This document shows, in pieces, positions 9,801 through 17,194 of a stretch of DNA of 64,000 nucleotides. Position 1 is the first letter of the stretch. Each line of letters starts with the position of its first letter. Origin of the DNA: Thermoproteota archaeon (GTDB taxonomy: Archaea; Thermoproteota; Thermoprotei_A; Sulfolobales; NBVN01); NCBI GenBank assembly GCA_030550455.1, contig JAUQPH010000001.1, positions 128,259 through 192,258 on the forward strand. The letters run 5' to 3'. A program made the translations under genes and the position numbers. The notes under the pieces were generated by a model. The model did no database searches. It saw only the letters and a program-made list of their open reading frames with translations, and was not told the DNA's origin.

Positions 9801-9910
9801 TAGAGTTTCTTAAGGCCTTAGACCTCAGTTTAGATGAAGATAAAGCCAAGCAACTGCTGTTTGAGATCTATAGGAGAATAGCTATAGCATTTAAGCGGTG
9901 GATAGACTAA
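6884..9910 (+). CDS. Large N6-adenine DNA methyltransferase, solitary, possibly type IIG-derived
   Basis: Predicted S-adenosylmethionine-dependent methylase of 1008 residues. The SAM-binding motif (ADFACGSGTLL) is near residue 369 and the catalytic NPPF (YDVIVMNPPFTRA) near residue 509, the order of gamma-class N6-adenine enzymes. The region beyond about 650 would hold target recognition. The first 60 residues contain IKCYYCGFRVVIEASY and AESNARKRIEEGLADIAIAL, resembling the nuclease-like head of some archaeal fused restriction-methylation enzymes, but the E-x-K position reads Glu-Ala-Ser. No separate restriction subunit lies next to it. It is flanked by transposon debris and empty DNA, suggesting an acquired island. 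Confidence 0.85.
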   Translation: MLVHEDELNERVARVLNEGFGLNCRSERPRCRSSGVSIKCYYCGFRVVIEASYSSSDAESNARKRIEEGLADIAIALHYTRQYLDVERQEIDELLKNSDFDAKVLVPRDFKGLEGYVASKTRAAISRDGWFKNVKLETVMDIIRHAARYMLEEVEVWEEVERIRQLIYDFINVASKISNSNQLRERIANILYRIYGFSVAEIRDAEVIFGQAALAVLLSTVFYERLRHIYRLPSVKSYTKSKDPIHGLRSAMESMLKISYEPALKLAIEILNEIPPALKTEVEKLVDVALRISEMRHLLARDFAGRIYHKITGDIAVRKGFATFYTEVPSAYMLTALALRVALNLDYPTELSREEAKKILERVARLKIADFACGSGTLLSASLYNASRIARVLCFFHELECPDIEKKLVEEGVYGLDALRYATQITTINLALMSPTSVTRENIVTVYLGYIPQRGVWLGSLELLENSKKVVSLSQYIEKDVLGVIGRVSVTEITGKKIEIPDSYDVIVMNPPFTRATGRVGEEYKEGKRGLFGFIADENVRRNFLRRYDELRKRVRSKLISVAEELFSREHEYLKSLSCLSSIDQAKKMELDQYYSIGQAGEGLLFLYLAYRHIKPGGVIAFVLPRNLLSGISWFLARALLADKFHLKYVVVSSDFEKGYNFSEGTSLSECLVIARRVDSHSPEEVTKFINLLKKPSSALEATLLSEELIRSSGDLVELPCGTSCLVLRVSRSELLENLDNWNRLVFLPESEVVSFGLNTLKGDLSVLGIRVPVVRLMELVESMGVHSPMFHEHFSYASAATPYPIVYGGREEVRSVMRVKPNAYATCKTDKAAEIYKKFSGRLLLPDRIWLDTTHITALFSDIPVLSNVFYAVRLKNLGVDAEKALVLWFNTTWGLLSIIANREETRGRWMRLKMAHWRLLPVLDVSRLSESTLMRLSSKFDELSSVNLRRIPEQYSENSAHVDPMRLKVDLEFLKALDLSLDEDKAKQLLFEIYRRIAIAFKRWID

Positions 9911-10535
9911 AAGCTTTGGAGTGAAGAAAATAGTTAGTCTCCAACAGTACTGCCTTATGAGTCAAACTACAATACTATTTATAAAAGCTTATAAGAGCGT
10001 TATGTATCGCCTGCTACTAAGTGAGGACACTACAGCTCTAGTCTTTTCACTATACTACTAGTTACTTTACTTACTACAGCTATATACGCACAACACCCTC
10101 TAACTATAGATATAGAGTTCAAACGTCTTTAGTCACAGGACCCGGAGTTTAGAAGGTGTTGAGCTAAACTAACTATAATATCGGTGAGTATAGTGATCAC
10201 CGAAAATATCATACACACGAGGTATCTTAGTAATAGCTATGCTTATACCTGCTCTCGTTAGTAAATCAACAAGCATCGGCTATTTAATCTCGGCTCTTTC
10301 ATTTCAATCCTAGGAAACCCATAGTTCCAGGTGATATTGCTCTATACGACCACGTTTACCTACTATAGCGTTTCGACATATTATGTAATTGAGTCGTAAT
10401 AACCTTAGATGCGATTTTCGGTTGTAAACTTGAAACTTTCCTGAATCTTTCTCTATTCTCACTGATTCCGCAAGTATCTACGATTCGCTTTAATTTGCGG
10501 TAATGCTATTCTTCGATTACTCTCCAAGTTCACTT
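9911..10535. other. Intergenic, about 0.6 kb, no gene seen
   Basis: AT-rich stretch with stops in all frames. One inverted pair is visible, CGGTGA...TCACCG at about 10181-10203. No RNA gene, repeat of other window sequence or coding remnant was recognised. Confidence 0.4.
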
Positions 10536-10545
10536 GCTTATAAGG
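10536..10545 (+). promoter_or_regulatory. TATA box for the 88-residue gene
   Basis: GCTTATAAGG, a strong archaeal TATA element, ends about 28 bases before the ATG at 10574. The transcript would have a very short leader. Position and sequence are seen directly; the function is inferred. Confidence 0.6.
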
Positions 10546-10573
10546 TTTTCCTAGATACTAAGGTTGGTCATAT

Positions 10574-10840
10574 ATGAAGAGAGCTCAGCAATTAGTGCCA
10601 ACGGTTGTTGTTCTGGAGACTGTAGCTAGAGCAGGCGGTACGATGGCTGGCGACGCCCTCTTTATGGAACTTAGAAAAGCTAGCGATATCTCATTTAGTG
10701 AGTTCCTTAGGTTGTTAATGGTTTTAGAGTTGAGGGGATTAATTAGAGTAACAACTACTACGGAAGAAAAGTTTTTTGTACACATAACTGAAAAAGCTTT
10801 AAAAATCTTGACAACAAAAGAAGAGCCTAAAAGTGACTAG
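10574..10840 (+). CDS. Small winged-helix-like protein
   Basis: Protein of 88 residues. The pattern VVVLETVARAGGTMAGDALFMELRK, a second helix SFSEFLRLLMVLELRGLIRV, and a beta-hairpin wing (TTTTEEKFFVHIT) followed by a last helix is what a single winged helix-turn-helix domain looks like, so DNA or RNA binding is inferred. It begins with ATG shortly after a good TATA box. It is flanked by non-coding DNA on the left and a Mut7-C gene on the right, with its own promoter. Confidence 0.6.
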   Translation: MKRAQQLVPTVVVLETVARAGGTMAGDALFMELRKASDISFSEFLRLLMVLELRGLIRVTTTTEEKFFVHITEKALKILTTKEEPKSD

Positions 10841-10940
10841 CTTTAGCAGAGAGAAGTACAGTTTAGAGCTTTAGTGTGAGGTAGTCCGCACTTAGTACTA
10901 CAACCTGCTGACTACATGTCTACGCACATTTAAACGACGA

Positions 10941-10950
10941 GATCTATAAA
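10941..10950 (+). promoter_or_regulatory. TATA box for the Mut7-C gene
   Basis: GATCTATAAA lies about 17-26 bases upstream of ATG 10967. The expected transcription start is therefore at or just after that ATG, fitting leaderless initiation. Confidence 0.5.
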
Positions 10951-10966
10951 AGTCTTCGTAAGCTTA

Positions 10967-11503
10967 ATGCATGGATGCTACATAGTGGTTAAAGTCGTCG
11001 TAGATAGCATGCTAGGTAATTTAGCTCGCTGGCTGAGAGTGCTAGGTTACGATACTGAGTACTCCAGAAAAATGCAAGATGGAGATATCCTCAGTTTAGC
11101 TATACGTGATAGTAGGATCATAATCACTAGAGACTTGGGGTTGCACAGGAGAGCGATTAAAAAGAACCTGATGTCTGTATACATTCCTCCAGAGCTAACG
11201 GAAATAGCTGACATGCTTACATTAATAGCAGAAAAACTAGGTTTAAGCATAGATTTTGATAAGGGCAATACTAGATGCCCTCTCTGCAACAATAGACTAT
11301 CAATAGTGCCTAAGGCTCAAATAGCTTCTCTTGTACCACCAGAAGTCCTAAACAAGTACGATACGTTCTGGTACTGTAGTAAGTGCCGCAAAGTGTACTG
11401 GCAAGGAAATCACTGGAAGACCATAAGCGACACGCTCGAGATCGTGAAGAGTAGGCTAAATAGAAAAACCGGGGGACCGTCTTCTGCCGAATCCAGGGTT
11501 TAA
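10967..11503 (+). CDS. Mut7-C RNase domain protein (PIN-like fold plus zinc ribbon)
   Basis: Predicted nuclease of the Mut7-C (DUF82) family. The N-terminal half has the hallmark VDSMLGNLARWLRVLGYDT, then DGDILSLAIRDSRIIITRD with the acidic residues expected of a PIN-like fold. The C-terminal part is a zinc ribbon with CPLC (CPLCNNRL) and CSKC (FWYCSKCRKVYW). The ATG at 10967 fits leaderless start. A GTG at 10985, giving MVKVVVDSMLG, is closer to usual family length and cannot be excluded. RNA is the likely substrate by family; no target is known. Confidence 0.82.
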   Translation: MHGCYIVVKVVVDSMLGNLARWLRVLGYDTEYSRKMQDGDILSLAIRDSRIIITRDLGLHRRAIKKNLMSVYIPPELTEIADMLTLIAEKLGLSIDFDKGNTRCPLCNNRLSIVPKAQIASLVPPEVLNKYDTFWYCSKCRKVYWQGNHWKTISDTLEIVKSRLNRKTGGPSSAESRV

Positions 11504-11551
11504 TCAATCAAGCGGGATAACTGGATTATATGTGAACTCCCAATTGCGTGA

Positions 11552-12277
11552 CTAAGAATTCGCAGATTTAGAACGAATTCTCACACCATCTCCTATAACC
11601 CAGAATGCCCCCTCTTCCCTCACCTCGATCTTCCAGATTGCTGCCTCGCTTTTCACTCTCTCGACTACCTCCTGTAGTGCCTCAATAGCGCCCTTTCTTC
11701 CTCGACTAACGACTCCTACAGCAAAGACTACGTCTCCCGGTTTAAACGTACCTATGCTATGGTGTACAGCAATATACTTCACACCATCGATTTTCGAGGC
11801 CTCTAAAGCAATTTTTTCAAGAGCTTTCTCTGTATAGTCTTTATGGTGCTCATACTTGAGCTCTTTAACTTTACTACCATCCACCTCACCTTTAACTATG
11901 CCAAAGTATAGTGCTACAGCACCGTTTTCTGGAGTTAGTTTACTTAAGAGATCACGTAAGAAGGCCTCGGTGTTCACGGTTCGTTCGAATAGAATGCGGG
12001 CTTCAGCAGACCTTTCACCACCCGCAGAAAGAGGGATTAGATCTACGGTAGGGTCTAGACATAAGTCAAGTTCGTTGTCTAACTCTTTGATCATGTTTCC
12101 CCTGTGTATTAATAGAACGAGTCCTCTAGAAACAAGTTCGTATAGCTCCGGGTGCTTATGGGACACTGTTTCTAGAATCCCTCTAGCAGTTACGCGACAA
12201 GAATCAAAGGCTAGCTCCTCGCTACTCTCCCCAACTATTTCTCTTAGTATTGCGAAATATCTCGCTACTACCTTCAT
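11552..12277 (-). CDS. MoaD-MoaE fusion, molybdopterin synthase
   Basis: Single chain combining both subunits of molybdopterin synthase, which adds two sulfurs to cyclic pyranopterin in molybdenum/tungsten cofactor synthesis. Residues 1-87 are a ubiquitin-like MoaD with Gly86-Gly87 at the expected carboxyl end (IPLSAGG). Residues 88-241 are MoaE, with the conserved ALYFGIVKG, a KYEHHKDY segment, HSIGTFKPGD and VKSEAAIWKIE carrying the catalytic lysines. MoaD normally needs a free C-terminal glycine for thiocarboxylation, so cleavage after Gly87 is expected, as reported for mycobacterial MoaX. No other cofactor genes are adjacent. Confidence 0.9.
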   Translation of the reverse strand: MKVVARYFAILREIVGESSEELAFDSCRVTARGILETVSHKHPELYELVSRGLVLLIHRGNMIKELDNELDLCLDPTVDLIPLSAGGERSAEARILFERTVNTEAFLRDLLSKLTPENGAVALYFGIVKGEVDGSKVKELKYEHHKDYTEKALEKIALEASKIDGVKYIAVHHSIGTFKPGDVVFAVGVVSRGRKGAIEALQEVVERVKSEAAIWKIEVREEGAFWVIGDGVRIRSKSANS

Positions 12278-12513
12278 GGAAGTCCTACTGTAAAGATTCT
12301 AACAAACTAAAAAGCTAAATAACGGTTCAGTGAGAATACTTCACCACAAGGTTTGCTAAGTATCTGACTAAAGTATCTCGACTTCCACCTTGATCTAAGA
12401 TAGAGAGTTCGCTTAGTACTATAAAGAGATCGTGTATACTTTCGCAGGTGTTGACCTATGTCGAGGTTGAACTGTTCTATCTCTATGGTGGCGCAGACTT
12501 AGTCCAGGAGTGT

Positions 12514-13368
12514 TTAGTGTTTCGCGTGATATATTTCAAGCAGAAGGTTGAGTATAGCTAAAGATGCCACTAGTGCTTCGTACGTCCTGACAGTTAAAGT
12601 TCCTTGATTTGGAATAAAGTTTAATATGAGATCCGTCTTTACATTTTTCCCAGCAAGTTCGTCAAAGTCCTTCTTTGGATTACCGAACAGCAGGCATATT
12701 GATCTGGCACTACCTATCCTATTGAGGATTTCTCTATCCTCGAGGATATTGAGGACGTTAACGCCTGTTTTGCTAGTGTTTATAACTAAGTCGTAGTGCT
12801 TGAGAAAGTCGGTAAGACTATCACTATCCGCCAGGTTTACAACTCTGTAACCAGCGTAAATAGGGGGGTCAATAACTTCTCGACATAATAGTGGCTCCGT
12901 GCTTTCTAGTTTGACTAGCTTTATGTCGCCAGGTCTAGCGTAGTATACGTCGAGTAGCCTACAAGGCTTCTCCCAACCTATATCTACTAGACCATGTTCG
13001 CTAAGCACTAACCCGAACCTGATGTCTCCAGCGACTATCTGTCTACCTTCTGGGTTATGAGGATAGATAGTCAGTGGAGGCAATATTCCAGCAAACCGAA
13101 GGTCTTCACTTAGTGCCTCAGTTTTGATACGTAGGTAGGGTGGTACAAGCATGTATCTCGATATCTTTATAAAGAGATTGTAGTCTTCTATAGTGGAATC
13201 CGGGTCTTTAAATATGGCAAGAGTTGAAACCCTGAACACAGCTAGGGCTCTAACATAGTCTCCAACCATTCTTGTTTTTAGTCTCAGGTCTTTATATAGA
13301 GCAATGTTTGATGAAGGTATCACTACAGCTACAGAATGTGGTCCTCTCGGGGGAGGCCATCTAGACAC
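12514..13368 (-). CDS. SPOUT-fold RNA methyltransferase (COG2106/DUF171)
   Basis: Putative RNA methyltransferase of the archaeal/eukaryotic SPOUT1 group. It starts HSVAVVIPSSNIALYKDLRLKT, and the knotted C-terminal SAM site includes ICLLFGNPKKDF and LNFIPNQGTLTVRTYEALVASL. A central insert of beta character (about residues 95-180) is usual in this group. It starts with GTG. The family commonly sits next to rpl3 in archaea, as here on the opposite strand. The precise RNA target is not visible in the sequence. A 42-residue ORF lies 11 bases upstream in the same direction. Confidence 0.85.
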   Translation of the reverse strand: MSRWPPPRGPHSVAVVIPSSNIALYKDLRLKTRMVGDYVRALAVFRVSTLAIFKDPDSTIEDYNLFIKISRYMLVPPYLRIKTEALSEDLRFAGILPPLTIYPHNPEGRQIVAGDIRFGLVLSEHGLVDIGWEKPCRLLDVYYARPGDIKLVKLESTEPLLCREVIDPPIYAGYRVVNLADSDSLTDFLKHYDLVINTSKTGVNVLNILEDREILNRIGSARSICLLFGNPKKDFDELAGKNVKTDLILNFIPNQGTLTVRTYEALVASLAILNLLLEIYHAKH

Positions 13369-13379
13369 TAGTATCCCGA

Positions 13380-13508
13380 TTACTTACCCTTTTTCTCTTT
13401 CTCTTTAGTAGATTGCTTCCTACTTTCGCCCCTAGCTTTTTCGGCTTCTTTAGAGCCTCCACTCTCACCTATTCCCATGAAGAGAGTAGTCTTCTGCCTA
13501 CCACCCAT
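13380..13508 (-). CDS. Small basic protein, 42 residues, resembling the head of S25e
   Basis: An ATG preceded by GGTG at a suitable distance opens a 42-codon frame. It starts MGGRQKTTLFMG and ends in a Lys/Glu-rich tail (KEKEKKGK). The MGG-basic start and charged tail recall the N-terminal arm of ribosomal protein S25e, but the winged-helix body of S25e is absent. It precedes the SPOUT gene by 11 bases and is likely cotranscribed. It may be a genuine micro-protein or a truncated S25e. Confidence 0.5.
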   Translation of the reverse strand: MGGRQKTTLFMGIGESGGSKEAEKARGESRKQSTKEKEKKGK

Positions 13509-13565
13509 TTCACGCACCGAGAGTTGTGCATTCCGTAGTTTTTAAGTGTTATAGCTGATCAGCGA

Positions 13566-13622
13566 GTGGATGATGTGGAAGCCGAGTACCGAGCTGTGAG
13601 GTATCTCCCGAAGCCTGACCTT
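13566..13622 (+). ncRNA. Candidate C/D box sRNA
   Basis: Ordered boxes with archaeal spacing: C box ATGATGT (13570-13576), 12-base guide, D' box CCGA (13589-13592), a weak C' TGTGAGG (13595-13601), about 13-base guide TATCTCCCGAAGC, and D box CTGA (13615-13618). Guide 2 is complementary to CTTCGGGAGA and guide 1 to ACTCGGC, both of which I recall close together in archaeal 23S rRNA domain IV. D' and C' are imperfect and the terminal stem is weak. It lies between the divergent SPOUT-side genes and rpl3. Confidence 0.45.
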
Positions 13623-13721
13623 CTGTCTTAACTACTGGCTATATGTCGGAAGCTGTAGGGAGTACATAATCAAAAAGCTTTAAAGTTGAATACTGCTAGT
13701 GAAGTAGGTAAGGCGGTAGCG

Positions 13722-14744
13722 GTGGCACGAAGAAAGCACTCAGCTCCACGTAGGGGTAGTTTAGGGGTAAGACCACGAAAGAGAGCGCAGAGAATACTCC
13801 CAAGAGTAAGATCGTGGCCTGAAGTAGACCTAGCTAGCCCAAAGCCACTAGCTTTTGTAGGCTATAAAGCTGGAATGACTCACCTAGTTATAGTAGATAA
13901 CAGACCGGGTTCTATGACGTACGGTCAAGAGATCACAGTTCCAGCTACAGTAATAGAAGCTCCCCCAATGGTTTCGATAGGTGCGAGATTCTATACTTAT
14001 GGAAGCATGGGTGGTCTTAAGACACTAACTGAGGTGTGGGCAGAGCCGCCGAGAGAGTTAGAGCTGTGGCGCAAAATATCGACACTGTCCGTGGACCCGC
14101 AGAAGAACGAGCAGAGAGCCAAGATGGTTCTAAGCCACGTAGACAAAGTAGTCGACGTAGCGATAATAGCAGTAACCCAGCCCAAGTTAACCGGAGGCTT
14201 GAGTAAGAAAGTTCCAGACATCTTAGAGGTTAAAGTTGGAGGTGGAAGCATTTACGATAGAGTAAACTACGTGCTATCAGCTCTTGGGAAACCATTCGAT
14301 GTTTCCAGCGTCTTCTCTGCTGGTCAATTTGTTGATGTAATAGGTGTTACTAAGGGTAAGGGCTTTCAGGGAGTTATTAAGAGGTTCGGTGTTAGAGAAC
14401 TTCCTAAATGGCATAAGCACAGGAAAGGAAGCAGAAGAATCGGGGCCCGTTCTCCCGCTATGGGCTCCCTCAGTACGGTGCCACAAGCCGGTCAGATGGG
14501 TTTTCATAGAAGAACGGACTTTAACAAATGGATACTCGACATAGGTAATAACGGACACGAGATCACGCCATCCGGAGGCTTTCCCCACTACGGGGTAATT
14601 AGGTCTACCTATGTCCTGCTTCTAGGCAGCGTTTTTGGTCCACCAAAGAGGCCTATAGTACTTCGATGGCCTATAAGACCACCAGCAAAAGCTATATTAG
14701 AGCCTCCTAAAATTGTATACGTTAGCTTGGAAAGCAAGCAGTAG
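13722..14744 (+). CDS. rpl3: 50S ribosomal protein L3 (uL3)
   Basis: First gene of the S10-type operon here. Diagnostic parts are RRKHSAPRRGSLGVRPRKRA at the start, GYKAGMTH, and the peptidyl-transferase loop region (GVTKGKGFQGVIKRFGVREL, PGQ-like AGQMGFHRRT). The longest frame begins at TTG 13686, but GTG 13722 gives the usual MARRKH start and follows a GGCGGT ribosome-binding sequence. It leads a run of same-strand ribosomal genes with short gaps or overlaps. Confidence 0.95.
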   Translation: MARRKHSAPRRGSLGVRPRKRAQRILPRVRSWPEVDLASPKPLAFVGYKAGMTHLVIVDNRPGSMTYGQEITVPATVIEAPPMVSIGARFYTYGSMGGLKTLTEVWAEPPRELELWRKISTLSVDPQKNEQRAKMVLSHVDKVVDVAIIAVTQPKLTGGLSKKVPDILEVKVGGGSIYDRVNYVLSALGKPFDVSSVFSAGQFVDVIGVTKGKGFQGVIKRFGVRELPKWHKHRKGSRRIGARSPAMGSLSTVPQAGQMGFHRRTDFNKWILDIGNNGHEITPSGGFPHYGVIRSTYVLLLGSVFGPPKRPIVLRWPIRPPAKAILEPPKIVYVSLESKQ

Positions 14745-14750
14745 GGTGCG

Positions 14751-15566
14751 GTGAGCATGAGGACAATAGTGTTACCAGTTGAAGTAGCGCTGAAGAAGGT
14801 ACCGCTTTACGGTCTCGATGGAAATGTCGTGAAGGAAATAGAGCTGCCACCAGTCTTTTCTGTCCCAGTTAGGAAAGACGTAATAAGGAGGGCGTTTCTA
14901 TCGGCTTTAACAGCGCGTGTACAGCCTAAAGGTAGAGACGAGCTAGCAGGTAAGAGAAGGGTCGGTGAATCGTGGGGAATAAACTACTCAGTAGCCAGAG
15001 TTCCTAGACTCGATAACGGCAGAGCAGTATTCGCTCCCCAAGTCAAAGGTGGTCGACTAGCTTTTCCACCTACTACAGCTAAGGTAATACACGAGAGAAT
15101 AAATAAAAAAGAGAAGTTGCTCGCTCTAGCGTCAGCACTAGCTGCTACCTCCAACATTGAGCTCGTTAGGCTGAGGGGCCACAAGTTCTCAGCACCCGTT
15201 CTGCCGGTAGTTGTTATAGACGATCTAGAGAACATAGATAGGACATCGGCATTAAAGAAGGTTCTACAGACTCTCAAGGTATGGGATGACGTTGTTAGAG
15301 CTCGCAGAGGAACAAAGATTAGGGCTGGCAAAGGCAAGATGAGAGGGAGAAGATATGATGAGCCGAGGTCTTTACTAATAGTTGTCTCGAATGGAAAGAG
15401 TCCCGTTGTTAGAGCAGGCAGAGCCTTACCCGGTGTTGAGGTGGTCTCTGTGGAACTGCTTAGTGTTATGCACCTAGCCCCTGGGGGCCACCCCGGCAGG
15501 CTCATGGTAATTACAGCTAGTGCTCTCAGTAAGCTAGGAGAGAAGTTCGAGGTGATAACACTGTGA
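14751..15566 (+). CDS. rpl4: 50S ribosomal protein L4 (uL4)
   Basis: Large-subunit protein of 271 residues. It shows FSVPVRKDVIRRAFLSALTA near the start, the extended loop around KGGRLAFPPTTAKV, then RGTKIRAGKGKMRGRRYDEP and a C-terminal APGGHPGRLMVITASAL, all typical of archaeal L4. GTG at 14751 is used, with AGGGTG just upstream; ATG 14757 is an alternative. The stop overlaps the L23 start by 4 bases. Confidence 0.95.
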   Translation: MSMRTIVLPVEVALKKVPLYGLDGNVVKEIELPPVFSVPVRKDVIRRAFLSALTARVQPKGRDELAGKRRVGESWGINYSVARVPRLDNGRAVFAPQVKGGRLAFPPTTAKVIHERINKKEKLLALASALAATSNIELVRLRGHKFSAPVLPVVVIDDLENIDRTSALKKVLQTLKVWDDVVRARRGTKIRAGKGKMRGRRYDEPRSLLIVVSNGKSPVVRAGRALPGVEVVSVELLSVMHLAPGGHPGRLMVITASALSKLGEKFEVITL

Positions 15567-15826
15567 GCGAGCTACATAGCGTGATTAAAGCAGCAGTCTC
15601 AAGCGAGAAGGCAATAGCTTATATGGAGAGATACAATACGCTCATCTTCATAGTTGACTTAAAGGCAACTAAGCACGACGTCAAGAGAGCGGTTGAGGAA
15701 CTATTTGGTGTTAAAGTACTGAAAGTTCGAACTGTGATTACGCCTAAAGGAGAGAAGAAGGCTTACGTTAGGCTAACTCAAGAATATAAGGCATCAGACG
15801 TAGCCACTAAGTTAGGTATGGTGTAG
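15563..15826 (+). CDS. rpl23: 50S ribosomal protein L23 (uL23)
   Basis: Small protein of 87 residues located at the polypeptide exit of the large subunit, a docking point for SRP and SecYEG. Pattern: SSEKAIAYMERYNTLIFIVDL, then KHDVKRAVEELFGVKVLKVRT and a short basic tail ending with PKGEKKAYVRL. GTG start overlaps the L4 stop. Length and order (L4-L23-L2) are standard. Confidence 0.95.
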   Translation: MSELHSVIKAAVSSEKAIAYMERYNTLIFIVDLKATKHDVKRAVEELFGVKVLKVRTVITPKGEKKAYVRLTQEYKASDVATKLGMV

Positions 15827-15838
15827 CGGGTGGTCTAA

Positions 15839-16555
15839 GTGGGTAAGAGGATACTGTCGCAGAGAGCTGGTAGAGGGACTTCGGTATTCAGGAGCCCGTC
15901 CCATCTAAGGGTAGCACCAGCGAGGTACCCTACTCTTACTGAGAGCACTAAGAGGGGAGTTGTAGTAGAGCTAGTTCACGACCCTGGGCGTTGGGTACCT
16001 TTAGCACGAGTAGTACTGGAAGACGGGTCGGAGTTTTACACTCCAGCAGCTGAAGGCGTTTACGTGGGACAAGTGATCTACATAGGACCTCAGTCTCCGA
16101 TAGCTGTCGGAAACATCCTTCCACTAAACAAAATACCCGAGGGCACGAAGGTCTTTAACATAGAGCTAAGGCCGGGTGACGGTGGTAAACTCGCTAGGCA
16201 AGCCGGAAGCTACTCCGTAGTGCTGGGTAAGTCGGGAAGCTATGTAATAGTGCTTTTACCGAGTGGTGAGCAGAGGACACTCTTGGGAAGCTGTAGAGCT
16301 ACTATAGGTGTTCCAGCGGGTGCTGGTAGGCCGGAAAAACCGCTACTAAAAGCTGGGCTATCGTACCACAAGTGGAAAGTTAAAGCAAGAAAATGGCCGA
16401 GGGTTAGGGGAGTAGTGATGAACGCAGTATCTCATCCACACGGTGGTGGCTCTCACCAGAGCGTTTCGAGGTCTTCGACAGTATCCAGAAACGCACCACC
16501 AGGGCGTAAGGTAGGTCACATAGCTGCTAAAAGAACGGGAAGGACAAAGAGGTAG
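15839..16555 (+). CDS. rpl2: 50S ribosomal protein L2 (uL2)
   Basis: Core large-subunit protein of 238 residues, needed for subunit association. It starts GKRILSQRAGRGTSVFRSPS and ends with the nearly invariant VMNAVSHPHGGGSHQSV loop containing the His thought to lie near the peptidyl transferase centre. The GTG start has GGTGG-type pairing just upstream (GCGGGTGG). Length matches archaeal L2. Confidence 0.96.
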   Translation: MGKRILSQRAGRGTSVFRSPSHLRVAPARYPTLTESTKRGVVVELVHDPGRWVPLARVVLEDGSEFYTPAAEGVYVGQVIYIGPQSPIAVGNILPLNKIPEGTKVFNIELRPGDGGKLARQAGSYSVVLGKSGSYVIVLLPSGEQRTLLGSCRATIGVPAGAGRPEKPLLKAGLSYHKWKVKARKWPRVRGVVMNAVSHPHGGGSHQSVSRSSTVSRNAPPGRKVGHIAAKRTGRTKR

Positions 16556-16594
16556 CTTATTAAGCTGATAGCCAAGGTGTAGGGGGGATAGACC

Positions 16595-17086
16595 ACGCCT
16601 GATGCAAGGATTGAGTTACCGCCCGAGTGGACTAAGTTCAGGTATAGGGGTAAGTCGCTAGAGGAGCTTATGAACATGCCTATGGACGAGCTAGTGAAAC
16701 TCCTGCCTGCTAGAGCTAGAAGAAGCCTCTTGAGAATGTCAGACCCGGAGATAAGAGTTAAGATGGTTGAATACGGTATGCTGAAGTCTGAGAGGGATGA
16801 GCCAGAGAGACTAAAGCTACTGAGGAAGGTTCTTAAAGCTAGAGAGATGCTAGCTCGCGGGAAAAACGTAGTGGTAAAAACTCATGTAAGAGACGCAATA
16901 GTACTCCCCGTGATGGTGGGGTTAACTATAGCTGTATATAACGGCAAGGAGTATGTTCCAGTAAAGATCACGCCAGAGATGATAGGACACTACTTAGGAG
17001 AGTTTGCTATAACAACAAAGAAAGTAGAGCACGGTGAGCCAGGTCTTAAAGCGACTAGGTCCACACTGTTTGTGGCAATGAAGTAA
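16595..17086 (+). CDS. rps19: 30S ribosomal protein S19 (uS19), probable ACG start
   Basis: Small-subunit protein near the A site. The core is clear: [17 protein letters not shown] and [29 protein letters not shown]. The first ordinary start in frame is ATG 16670, but upstream codons read [20 protein letters not shown], a block shared with archaeal S19 and eukaryotic RPS15. The frame is open only from 16592 (after TAG) and has no ATG, GTG or TTG before 16670. ACG at 16595, 7 bases after AGGGGGG (16581-16587), would give [12 protein letters not shown]. An error in the sequence could also explain this. Confidence 0.88.
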   Translation, partial: TPDARIELPPEWTKFRYRGKSLEELMNMPMDELVKLLPARARRSLLRMSDPEIRVKMVEYGMLKSERDEPERLKLLRKVLKAREMLARGKNVVVKTHVRDAIVLPVMVGLTIAVYNGKEYVPVKITPEMIGHYLGEFAITTKKVEHGEPGLKATRSTLFVAMK

Positions 17087-17170
17087 TATTGATTACGGTA
17101 CCTCCCACAGTTTGGGAACGTACTTCAATTCTCAATACAGGTTTCTGAACAACATCAGACTGTCTTTATC

Positions 17171-17180
17171 CTTTATTAAT
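17171..17180 (+). promoter_or_regulatory. TATA box of the rtcB cassette
   Basis: CTTTATTAAT is a good archaeal TATA element, whose expected transcription start falls at about 17197-17202, inside or at the open frame that precedes rtcB. This implies that the inserted cassette has its own promoter rather than depending on rps19 transcription. Confidence 0.45.
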
Positions 17181-17194
17181 CATACTCAGAAGTC

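Noticed and set aside
10181-10203. Inverted pair CGGTGA...TCACCG as a terminator or operator
   Set aside because: No T-tract and no gene close enough; kept only as a remark in the intergenic entry.
12328-12366. C/D box-like arrangement GTGAGAA...CTGA
   Set aside because: C box is poor, inner boxes are missing and spacing does not fit two guides.
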